From a virus, in IMG/VR virus record IMGVR_UViG_3300006789_000104, positions 1 to 29,289 of that record: a stretch of 29,289 nucleotides of DNA; one strand, given 5' to 3'. The notes beneath the pieces were generated by a model that did no database searches, had not been told where the DNA came from, and was given only the letters and a program-made list of their open reading frames with translations. Shown here piece after piece: positions 8,476 through 16,436 of this stretch (within the stretch, counting starts at the first letter, position 1; every line of letters starts with the position of its first letter). Made by a program: the position numbers and the translations under genes.

Positions 8476-8946
8476 ATGGGTTGGTTTGACGCTATGGATA
8501 AATATACTAAAGAACGCATAAAGGAAGATAGGATTAAAGAAATCCTAGCAAGAAAAGAAAAAAGTAGAGGACCGTTAGGAACACAAAGTGTTTATGGTCT
8601 TGGTCCAGAATATTGGGCAAATATGTCAGAAGAAAATAGAAGAAAATTCTTTAATCCAGATATGTTAGAGTTTATGGACCCTAATGAGTATTTTCAAATT
8701 ATGCCTGAAGATCATCCTAAAAGAAAAAATTGGGATAATATGAGTAGACGAGGTGGGCCATTAGCTAGTCAACCTAAGTGGACAGAAGATAAGTTTGCAC
8801 CTAAAAGTTCTTGGTTATCTTGGGCAGAAAGGAGTTCGGATGCTCCCGCTATAGAAGTTCATGAGGGTCCTAATGTTAATCGTGGTGTTAAACGAAATCC
8901 AGTACACCCTGATTTGCCTTGGTATAGAATTAAAGTAGATTTTTAG
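8476..8946 (+). CDS. Small charged virion-cluster protein, 156 aa
   Basis: ATG 8476 is preferred over the in-frame GTG at 8473 because AGGAG (8464-8468) then lies seven bases upstream. The N terminus is a charged helix (about 5-29, many Lys/Glu/Arg), followed by RGPLGTQSVYG (from residue 31). A second, similar RRGGPLASQ occurs further on, and there are many Trp/Pro residues in the C-terminal half. RGPLG also appears in the next gene product. No known family is recognised. The context is the ejection-protein cluster. Confidence 0.6.
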   Translation: MGWFDAMDKYTKERIKEDRIKEILARKEKSRGPLGTQSVYGLGPEYWANMSEENRRKFFNPDMLEFMDPNEYFQIMPEDHPKRKNWDNMSRRGGPLASQPKWTEDKFAPKSSWLSWAERSSDAPAIEVHEGPNVNRGVKRNPVHPDLPWYRIKVDF

Positions 8947-8954
8947 GAGAAAAA

Positions 8955-9338
8955 ATGAATGGTATATACAGTCCAAGAAAAATATGGGATAAAGAATATT
9001 TTACTCAAAAAATGACAGCTCCTAAAGCAGCACAAATACAAAAAGGTTTTTGGGAAAGAATGGGTCCAACAATAGCAGGTGCATTTGCTAATGCTGTTGT
9101 TCCAGGTAGTGGAGGAATAGCTCAAGCCGCTGTTAGTGGACCAGAACCTATTACAGCAGAAGCTCCAACTAATGCTGTTTCAGGAATGCAAACAAATACA
9201 GAGCCTGTTAACATAGCAGGAAATACAACAATGACACGAGGACCTTTGGGTCAAATTGGTCAATTTAATAATCAATATAATAAACCTTTTGATAATGAAG
9301 AGTATATGAGAAGGTTCGGAGGATTTAATTATGCCTAA
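8955..9338 (+). CDS. Small virion-cluster protein, 127 aa
   Basis: AGGAG lies eight bases upstream of the ATG. Residues about 28-62 form a Trp-containing start (IQKGFWER) followed by an Ala/Gly-rich hydrophobic helix that could interact with membrane. Residues 95-99 repeat the RGPLG motif of the preceding protein. The stretch IQKGFWERMGPTIAGA is similar in layout to IKKDWWEEGAAAAITAGA in the next product. The last eight bases overlap that gene. No family is recognised; a minor ejection or internal virion protein is plausible. Confidence 0.6.
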   Translation: MNGIYSPRKIWDKEYFTQKMTAPKAAQIQKGFWERMGPTIAGAFANAVVPGSGGIAQAAVSGPEPITAEAPTNAVSGMQTNTEPVNIAGNTTMTRGPLGQIGQFNNQYNKPFDNEEYMRRFGGFNYA

Positions 9339-10107
9339 TATATGGAGTGGAGCAAACTGGACGGAAGGAAAAATGCCAGCAGGACATGGTAATCCAGGAA
9401 CACCAGAAATTAAGAAAGACTGGTGGGAAGAAGGAGCAGCTGCAGCAATAACTGCAGGAGCACCAAAACTATTTGATTACATTGTAAAACCTACAAAAGT
9501 AGGAACTGCTGGAGGTATGATACAAGAACGAGCAGCTCCTCCAGATCATTACGGTAGATTTACAAAAGCAAAAAACAAAGCAGTTAATTCAATGGCAGAG
9601 CAATCAAATCTATTGGAAGCAACTAGAAAAGATTTCTTACAAAGAACAATAGATTCTATTAGAAATTACCCTGAGAGTCCGTACAAAGATTCTTCTGATG
9701 AGGAAATATATAACCATATAAAAAACAATCCTGAAAGGTATTATAGCTGGTCAACAGGAGATGAAAATAAGAATCATTATATGAATAAATATCATACTGA
9801 TCGGTTTACTAATGAAAAAGGTATGTCTTTAAATGACTTTATAGCAGAACGTAATAGATTAGATGAAAGAATTAAAAAATCTTCTAATGCTTATAATGCG
9901 TGGAAAGATCAACCAAATGTAGGAAAGTCTATTTATAAATCAAAACTTCCTGGATTTACACCTGATTGGTTAATGCCAAACTTACCAGAGAATTCTGTAT
10001 ATGCAAGAGATCTTAATAGATTAAAAGAAGAGTCTTCTACTTTTGATGACTTCAGCTGGGAAGATTTAACTAAAAAAGAGACATGGAAAAATTGGTTGGG
10101 AATGTAG
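9331..10107 (+). CDS. Virion-cluster protein with N-terminal hydrophobic helix, 258 aa
   Basis: The start overlaps the previous gene by eight bases and uses CGGAGG upstream. An N-terminal Gly/Pro/Trp-rich lead is followed by KKDWW and an Ala-rich hydrophobic helix at about 35-50. The rest is charged and helical with many Asn and Tyr, for example IYNHIKNNPERYYSWS. No catalytic motif is visible. The shared Trp-plus-hydrophobic-helix layout with the preceding 127-aa product hints at paralogy. Its function is unknown; it probably belongs to the ejected or internal protein set. Confidence 0.6.
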   Translation: MPNIWSGANWTEGKMPAGHGNPGTPEIKKDWWEEGAAAAITAGAPKLFDYIVKPTKVGTAGGMIQERAAPPDHYGRFTKAKNKAVNSMAEQSNLLEATRKDFLQRTIDSIRNYPESPYKDSSDEEIYNHIKNNPERYYSWSTGDENKNHYMNKYHTDRFTNEKGMSLNDFIAERNRLDERIKKSSNAYNAWKDQPNVGKSIYKSKLPGFTPDWLMPNLPENSVYARDLNRLKEESSTFDDFSWEDLTKKETWKNWLGM

Positions 10108-10128
10108 TATTAAACAAGGAGAATAAAT

Positions 10129-12321
10129 ATGGCTGGATATAATCAAGGCAGTACATACACTGGTGGATATGATAACTATAAAGAATATATTGCTGAACTG
10201 ATGGAAAAAGCCGCAAGAGAAAGCTCTACCTTTGATAGTGAAGTTGAAGATCCAAATAGTGAGGTAGTAAAACAAACAACTGAAGATTCTAATGGAACAA
10301 AACTTACTATTGAAAACAAAACAAACAACCCCAAGTGGAGGGGAGAAAACAACGAACTAAAACTATCATCAGGGAAAGAAAAAGAAGCAGGAAACAATAC
10401 TAATAACTCTTCTGTTTTTGATGTGGACGAAAGTGGATTTAAAAAGGTTGTCATGCCAAATGATACAGTAGTGAAATCAAGTGGTGTTGATGAATTAACA
10501 TCTCCAGAAACAGATGCGTTTTGGGAGCAGGAGATTGAAGATGAGTGGGATAGTAGATGGAATACATACCGAAAGAAAAATGGACATGTAAATCTTCTAC
10601 CTACTGATGAACTATTTAAAGATATGTTAGCGGACGATAATTATTATGAAGTCCTAGAAGACGATGGATCCTCGACTTTTATACCAAACGCAGAAGCAGA
10701 CCTATCAAAATCTTGGGAAGACGACTTAGCAATACCAAAAAGTAATACAGAAACAGAAGAAGCAGTATTAACTGAACAGCAAGCTATAGATAGAAATAAT
10801 TCATTAGCTTTCTTTACAGAATTAGAAAAGTTTGATACTAGAGAACAACATGCTATGTTAAGTGGTACTGTAGGTGAATGGATTAAAGAAAATCCAACTG
10901 ATGCCGCATTATTAGGAATAAGTATAATTCCAGTAGGTGGTCCTATATTATCATCATCAATTATGGTCGGCGGTAAAATTATTGGAACAGTGGCTAATGT
11001 CACTAAGAACTCTAAGTGGGGTAAAAAGATTTATGATATGCTTTTTAGGAAGGATAAGTTTTTAGAAGGAAGTAAAGAAGCTTTAAAAAGTACACAGAGG
11101 AAACTAGCCTTAGCAAGAGAAGCAAAAAGGAAAGCTAAAGAAGTTTTAAGAAGGGCAGAACAAGCTTTAAAAAACACTAAAGCAAAACCAGGTTCTAAAG
11201 CATTTCAAGATTTACAAAGAGCCGTAGAAAAAGCAAAGACTAATTTTTTAACCCATGGTAAAACCATAAAAAAATTACAGAGTAATATAAAGTCTTTTAA
11301 ACCAAATAAAGTTTACTCTCCAGAAAAGATTACAGCAGGTGTTGCTTTGGGCACTCTAGGTATTAAAAGTTTATTTGATGATGAGCCAGAAGATAAAACC
11401 AATACAAGTAAATCTTCAGAAGAATTTATAGAAGAAAATAGAAAGGATGAATTAGATTCTTTTAGTGAAGCTTTAGCTAACTTAAGAAAAGATAAAGAAA
11501 GTTCTACTATAGCTGATGCTGTACAAAATGATTCTAATGTTGCTAAACAGGTTCTTGATAATCAAAGACGTATTCAAGATGAATATGGTATGGAACTAGC
11601 TAAAGATTTATTTACTGTAGCTGTTGGAGCCCTATCAGGTTTTAGTCCTATGGAAATATTAGGAGCAAAAGGTGATGAACTTATTCTTGACCAAGCCCAC
11701 GATAGAGCTATGGAACTTCAAGGATTTAAAGATAGTAAAGCTATGGCAAGAGATAAAGTTAAAGCGGATGCAAAGAGGGATAAAGAACTAAGAACAACAC
11801 ACCAGTCTAATAGAGATAGTACCGAATCTAAAATGATGGATATTATCAAACAAGGTGGTAAGAGTGGAGGTAATTTAGACTCCCTATCAAGCGAAGTCTT
11901 AGGTGCTTTAATGAAAGCAGATGAACTGAAAATCGATTTTGGTGATAAGGGTGTACAAAGAGCCCTTGTAAAAGCAACTCAACAAGCTGTTGAAAAAGGT
12001 GGTTGGTTTGATAGTGAAGACGAAGAATCTGCTAGAGCAAATATTACTGGTCATTTCTTAGGTAATATGGCTATTCTTTCAACTCAAGGAGGAAGTTTAA
12101 GTAAAGACGGTTATGCTCTTAAAGATGCTCAGGCAGTTAATAATGCAGCCTATACTAATTGGCTCTTCTCCAAACATTCAAAAGCAGAAATAAAAGCTGT
12201 TTCAACAGCAAAGTTAAATGAATGGAAAGAGATTAGGAAAACTAAAGGTGAGCAATGGATATGGTATAACAACTTTACAGGATGGGCTGTACAAAATCTG
12301 AAACAAACTGGGCAAATGTAA
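10129..12321 (+). CDS. Large internal/ejection-type protein, 730 aa
   Basis: This 730-aa protein has an acidic, low-complexity N-terminal 220 residues (Ser/Asp/Glu/Asn-rich, probably disordered). A helical segment with a hydrophobic stretch follows at about 262-292 (ALLGISIIPVGGPILSSSIM). Next comes a strongly basic coiled coil at about 315-385 (Lys/Arg/Ala-rich, for example REAKRKAKEVLRRAEQALKN), then a second hydrophobic patch around 495-512. The C-terminal third is charged and helical. One or two possible membrane segments plus a coiled coil fit a protein that helps form the DNA-translocation channel, like T7 gp15. No enzyme motif is seen. It is followed after 15 bases by the 1361-aa gene. 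Confidence 0.55.
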   Translation: MAGYNQGSTYTGGYDNYKEYIAELMEKAARESSTFDSEVEDPNSEVVKQTTEDSNGTKLTIENKTNNPKWRGENNELKLSSGKEKEAGNNTNNSSVFDVDESGFKKVVMPNDTVVKSSGVDELTSPETDAFWEQEIEDEWDSRWNTYRKKNGHVNLLPTDELFKDMLADDNYYEVLEDDGSSTFIPNAEADLSKSWEDDLAIPKSNTETEEAVLTEQQAIDRNNSLAFFTELEKFDTREQHAMLSGTVGEWIKENPTDAALLGISIIPVGGPILSSSIMVGGKIIGTVANVTKNSKWGKKIYDMLFRKDKFLEGSKEALKSTQRKLALAREAKRKAKEVLRRAEQALKNTKAKPGSKAFQDLQRAVEKAKTNFLTHGKTIKKLQSNIKSFKPNKVYSPEKITAGVALGTLGIKSLFDDEPEDKTNTSKSSEEFIEENRKDELDSFSEALANLRKDKESSTIADAVQNDSNVAKQVLDNQRRIQDEYGMELAKDLFTVAVGALSGFSPMEILGAKGDELILDQAHDRAMELQGFKDSKAMARDKVKADAKRDKELRTTHQSNRDSTESKMMDIIKQGGKSGGNLDSLSSEVLGALMKADELKIDFGDKGVQRALVKATQQAVEKGGWFDSEDEESARANITGHFLGNMAILSTQGGSLSKDGYALKDAQAVNNAAYTNWLFSKHSKAEIKAVSTAKLNEWKEIRKTKGEQWIWYNNFTGWAVQNLKQTGQM

Positions 12322-12336
12322 ACGCAGGAGGCATAC

Positions 12337-15300
12337 ATGGTTGCAAATAAAGAATGGCTCATTGACAAATACGGAACCTTTGAAATGGGTGGACGTGAGT
12401 ATTACTTAGAAGATGGTGATACATGGGTAGATACAAAGTCAGGAGAAGTATACCGTGGAAAAGGGTTTGATACAGCTGAAGTATTTCACGAAGAAGGGGA
12501 AGGAACTAAACCAGGAACAGCTAGAGGTTACCAACAAGCTCAAATTATCTCTGATGTTATCCGAGACCAGGGCTTTAGTGAACAAGAAGAAGAAGGCACA
12601 GGTTTTTATGGTAGAACATTAGGTGTTCCTTACAACCCAGAAACAGAAACATCTTTAAATAGAAAGCTACACCAAGAGGGTTTAGTTGATTTAACTTCTT
12701 ACACAGGTAAAGGCGATCAAGAAGCTTATTGGGCAGGCAAAATGATGAGAAGCCTTGTGGGCGATGGAGATCAGTATTGGGATAGAGCTAGAAATGAACT
12801 TGATGTTGGTAGTGCTGGTGATATTTATATACCTAAACGACAAGCTATAGATGAAGCACAGTTCGCAGAAAGTCCTTGGTTGTATAACGATGTAATGTTC
12901 AGACATCAAGGAAGAAATATAAAGAACGAGGCTAATTCAGCATTTGCTACTGGATGGGACGCAGGCTGGAATAATATTTATGGTTCATTACATGGATTTA
13001 AAGCAGCACTAGGTGATGCTATTGGCAACGAAGAAATGTTTCAAAACGGAACTATGGGGGTAGAAGAATATGAACATAAAAACTCTTTACTTCCTACTTA
13101 TGCTCAAGATGTTGGCGAGATAGAAAACATAACACAAGCAGGTAGATATATGGCTGGTATGATGGGACAAGCATTACCTTATATAATGGGTATCGCTGGT
13201 TCAGCAGCAGCTGGTTCGTTTATTGCAGGTGCTAGTGCTCTAGGATTAACTCTTGGTGCAATACCCCCAGCATTAACATATGCTGGTGAAGTATACGGTA
13301 GTATGGAAGGCGATATGGACGAGCGTAATGCAGCCGCAGCATTGTCTGCAGGTATAGTAATGGGTGTATTAGATAGGGTTGGTTTACATGGGTTACTTAA
13401 TTCAAGTTCTATACTTAAGAAAGATGCAATGGAAAAGATAGCTATCGAACTTCAAAAAAAGAAAGGTCTTTCTGAAGCAGCAGCTAAAGCTAAAATAAAA
13501 GAAGCAACATTCCAAGTTGAAAAAGAAGTTGCAGATGCAGCTGGAGCAATAGCACATATTGAAATGAGTAAAACTTTATTGGCTAAGGAATTTGGAACCT
13601 CTTTCTTAAAAGGAGCTGGGAGTGAAGGTGTTACTGAGGGTTTACAAGAATCAACTTCTTATGCAGCATCAGTAGCTGGATCTAAAAGAGAATGGAATGA
13701 TGAGGATTATAAAAGAATTCTTGTGAATGCTATTACTGGTGGTGCTTTACTAGGTGGTACATTAGGTGGTACTTTAACAACTGGAAAAGGGTATGGCTCA
13801 TTTAAAAAAATGCAAAGACAATATTCTCAAGCATCTACAGACGTAGCTAAAAACTTCTTTGGTGATGGTAATAATATAGAACAGTATGACGCTTGGATTA
13901 ATCATTTAGAAATTGAATCAAAAGACGAATTAAGAAATACGTTTAACAGACTATTTAATACTAGCATAGAAGATGAAAAATATGGTGAAGCAATAAGAGA
14001 TTTTAAACAATGGAGAAAAGAGTCTGAAAATGGAAATTTAGCTGGACCTATGCATAAGAAGTACAGTAATATAAAGGAAGAACTTGAAAAGCTAAATAAA
14101 AAAATAATCGACCCTGAAGCAGAGATAACAAAGAGCTCTAAAGCAGATGAAGAAGAAGGGCGTAAGGCGGACAGTATAAAAGAAAAGGGTGTACTAAGAA
14201 CTCTTGCTGAACTTCCTGGCAGGGCTGTACAAAAGGGCGGGGCAAGACTATTAGAAAAGTTTATGAATAGTAATGATGTAAGTGATGCAGCAAAGCATAA
14301 GCTTGCTATTATAATGGATACATTTGCTCCCTCTAACACATCTCATATGGCAGGTATGGCTGCATACAAATATAAAACACTATTAATGCATAGCCTTTTA
14401 AACCACGCTGACATGGTCAAATCTGAGTTTATTCGTATATTTAATACTAGGAAGGCGGGTAAGGATTATAATACGAAAATGAGAGAATTTGAAGCTTGGC
14501 AGAGAGAAACTGATGAAGGTAACACTAATGGACCTATGCATAAAAAGTATAGATATATTGAAAAAGACTTGATTACACTACATGAAAGAATAAATAGTTC
14601 AACTAACGCCCTTTGGGCTGCACATAGTAATTTAGTAGAGGAAGTTAGAGACCCTTTAAAGGGTTATTTTTACAAATCTGCTGTGTTAAATCCAGAGGCT
14701 GTCAGAAAAAATAAAGAGTTATTTATCCAAACATTAGTTACTGGCTGGCATTCTCCTGCAGAAGGGAAAAAACCACCTGATTTAAGAAGAATGAAGCATG
14801 AAGCAGCTGTGCAATTATGGGAGGATATTGTTAATACTCCCGAAGGATACGCCCACGATAACACTAAAGATATTGCATTTAAACATCGTAAGGCTGGTAC
14901 CCTAAGAAGAACAGAGTTATATCTTAGAGATTCTCAAGTAATGAATGAGGTTTTCTTAGAGAAAGATAACTTTGAAAAGTTGAAGCTTAATATTACCTCT
15001 ACCATTAACCATGATATGGATAGAAAAATGCTTGGTAAAAATGGTATAAATTTAGATAGGGCGTTAATAGACCTTAAAAAAGAAATGGGAGATACTTGGG
15101 ACCCTAGAATTAATGCTTTAGTTAAAGACTCTGTTGCAGCAAGTAGGGGAGATTATAAACCAATAAGCAATAAGTTCTTGGCTAGTATTCAAGGGCACTT
15201 AACTTTCATTGGAACAATAACTCAACTTGATACATCTGTACTTGCGTCTTTACCTGAGATAGGTTTATTACTTCTTAATGCACCAAAGCATGGAGGAATT

Positions 15301-16422
15301 GTAGGAATAATTAAAAAGGCTAGTAGAGACTTAAAGAAACATTATAAAAGGTCTTTAATAGAAACAGCTCAGAATGTAAAGAGTGGTCTAGGAATAAATA
15401 TGGACGAATACACCCAAAACCAATTGGATTTTTATAACTTTGGTTATGATTCAATTAAGCATGGTGTAATGGGACATATGGATATTGGACAAGAAATTGA
15501 TCATATGTCTAAGTTTAAAAAGAATATGCTACAAACTTTCTTTACTTTAAACTTACTTAAACCATATACTGATAGTACTCGTGTAGCTAAATTAGCAATG
15601 GCACAAGATGCAATTGTTGATGATTTATATATTGTATCTACATATTTAGATGGCGGAAGTAACTATGCAGCTGATGCTTATGAAAGGTTAAGGGAATTAA
15701 ATGTTAACCCAACTAAACTAGCACAAGAATATAAAGATGCTATCATAATATTGAGAGCTGACCCTACAATTATAAATAGAGATGTAATGTATAATAAAAT
15801 AGCTAACGATGAAAGGTTTGTTAATTTAATAGAACAGTTACAGATTGCTAGGAACTCATATGTAGATAACGTGTTAGCTAATCCTAATGCAATAGATAGA
15901 CCTTTATGGTACTCTAATCCTCATTTTAGGTTAATGACACAATACAAGGGTTTCCTATCAACTTTTACTTCTCATATTCTACCTAGGATTTATAGGCAGG
16001 TGAGGCATGGTAATCCTGAAGCAAGATATCAGGCGGTTGCAATGGCTGCAACTATGATTATGTTTGGGTTTTTAGGACAAGACTTAAAAGATGAATGGAA
16101 ATTTAAAGATGGATATAATCCATGGATAGAAGACACAGCAGAAATACAAAGAGGACTGGTGTCTTCTGGATTATTAGGAACTCCTGGAGAGTTAGTGAAT
16201 ATCATTCATCCTATTTATGATTTTAATAGAGACGCTATAGACTTTGCTAATGAATTTGCAGGACCTTTTACAGGAACTCTGGCTAATTCAGCTAAGTTAA
16301 TCGAAAGTGTTGTAGGTGGAGATGGAGCAAGAGCTGCTTATTATGGAAAGAAATTTACTCCTTTAGTGGGTAGATGGAAGGGCTTCAATGAAAGAGGTGG
16401 TTCAAGTGAAATTAGCTTTTAA
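12337..16422 (+). CDS. Very large ejection-type protein with N-terminal staphylococcal-nuclease-like domain
   Basis: This is the largest product in the window (1361 aa), started after GCAGGAGGC. Residues about 17-135 match the staphylococcal nuclease (thermonuclease) fold residue by residue: D26-G-D28-T29, R40 five residues before D45-T46-A-E48, YGR93TLG, and LNRKLHQEGLVD. These correspond to D19/D21, R35, D40/T41/E43 and R87 of the enzyme, so the active site appears complete. Next are Gly/Ala-rich hydrophobic stretches (about 270-345, 463-485) that could insert into membrane. A duplicated 57-residue unit occupies 534-590 and 696-752. A long helical C-terminal region resembles large podoviral internal proteins (QYKGFLSTFTSHILPRIYRQ near 1205-1225). 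It probably enters the host envelope during infection; homology to T7 gp16 is not shown. Confidence 0.7.
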   Translation: MVANKEWLIDKYGTFEMGGREYYLEDGDTWVDTKSGEVYRGKGFDTAEVFHEEGEGTKPGTARGYQQAQIISDVIRDQGFSEQEEEGTGFYGRTLGVPYNPETETSLNRKLHQEGLVDLTSYTGKGDQEAYWAGKMMRSLVGDGDQYWDRARNELDVGSAGDIYIPKRQAIDEAQFAESPWLYNDVMFRHQGRNIKNEANSAFATGWDAGWNNIYGSLHGFKAALGDAIGNEEMFQNGTMGVEEYEHKNSLLPTYAQDVGEIENITQAGRYMAGMMGQALPYIMGIAGSAAAGSFIAGASALGLTLGAIPPALTYAGEVYGSMEGDMDERNAAAALSAGIVMGVLDRVGLHGLLNSSSILKKDAMEKIAIELQKKKGLSEAAAKAKIKEATFQVEKEVADAAGAIAHIEMSKTLLAKEFGTSFLKGAGSEGVTEGLQESTSYAASVAGSKREWNDEDYKRILVNAITGGALLGGTLGGTLTTGKGYGSFKKMQRQYSQASTDVAKNFFGDGNNIEQYDAWINHLEIESKDELRNTFNRLFNTSIEDEKYGEAIRDFKQWRKESENGNLAGPMHKKYSNIKEELEKLNKKIIDPEAEITKSSKADEEEGRKADSIKEKGVLRTLAELPGRAVQKGGARLLEKFMNSNDVSDAAKHKLAIIMDTFAPSNTSHMAGMAAYKYKTLLMHSLLNHADMVKSEFIRIFNTRKAGKDYNTKMREFEAWQRETDEGNTNGPMHKKYRYIEKDLITLHERINSSTNALWAAHSNLVEEVRDPLKGYFYKSAVLNPEAVRKNKELFIQTLVTGWHSPAEGKKPPDLRRMKHEAAVQLWEDIVNTPEGYAHDNTKDIAFKHRKAGTLRRTELYLRDSQVMNEVFLEKDNFEKLKLNITSTINHDMDRKMLGKNGINLDRALIDLKKEMGDTWDPRINALVKDSVAASRGDYKPISNKFLASIQGHLTFIGTITQLDTSVLASLPEIGLLLLNAPKHGGIVGIIKKASRDLKKHYKRSLIETAQNVKSGLGINMDEYTQNQLDFYNFGYDSIKHGVMGHMDIGQEIDHMSKFKKNMLQTFFTLNLLKPYTDSTRVAKLAMAQDAIVDDLYIVSTYLDGGSNYAADAYERLRELNVNPTKLAQEYKDAIIILRADPTIINRDVMYNKIANDERFVNLIEQLQIARNSYVDNVLANPNAIDRPLWYSNPHFRLMTQYKGFLSTFTSHILPRIYRQVRHGNPEARYQAVAMAATMIMFGFLGQDLKDEWKFKDGYNPWIEDTAEIQRGLVSSGLLGTPGELVNIIHPIYDFNRDAIDFANEFAGPFTGTLANSAKLIESVVGGDGARAAYYGKKFTPLVGRWKGFNERGGSSEISF
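12385..12741 (+). other. Staphylococcal-nuclease-like domain
   Basis: This is the domain at residues 17-135 of the 1361-aa protein. Metal ligand pair DGD (26-28), catalytic Arg40, DTAE (45-48) in place of DTPE, and YGR (91-93) all occur in the order of thermonuclease. The R-to-D spacing of five is the same as R35-D40, and the LN..L..EGLV helix follows at the expected distance. Pro42 is Ala here. The equivalence was found by eye, without an alignment program. Confidence 0.7.
13936..14106 (+). repeat. Internal duplication, copy 1 (57 residues)
   Basis: Residues 534-590 of the 1361-aa protein align without gaps to residues 696-752, offset by 162. They share 23 of 57 residues by eye, including FNT, W559/W721 and GPMHKKY. 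The unit is a predicted helical pair with a basic GPMHKKY turn. Confidence 0.75.
14422..14592 (+). repeat. Internal duplication, copy 2 (57 residues)
   Basis: This is the second copy of the unit (residues 696-752). The DNA of the two copies has diverged more than the protein, with GPMHKKY encoded by different synonymous codons. That points to an old duplication kept by selection. Confidence 0.75.
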
Positions 16423-16436
16423 TAAAGGAGTATTTG

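Noticed and set aside
13902-14339. 145-codon minus-strand frame, serine/leucine-rich
   Set aside because: It is antisense to the charged helical part of the 1361-aa protein and has no ribosome site.
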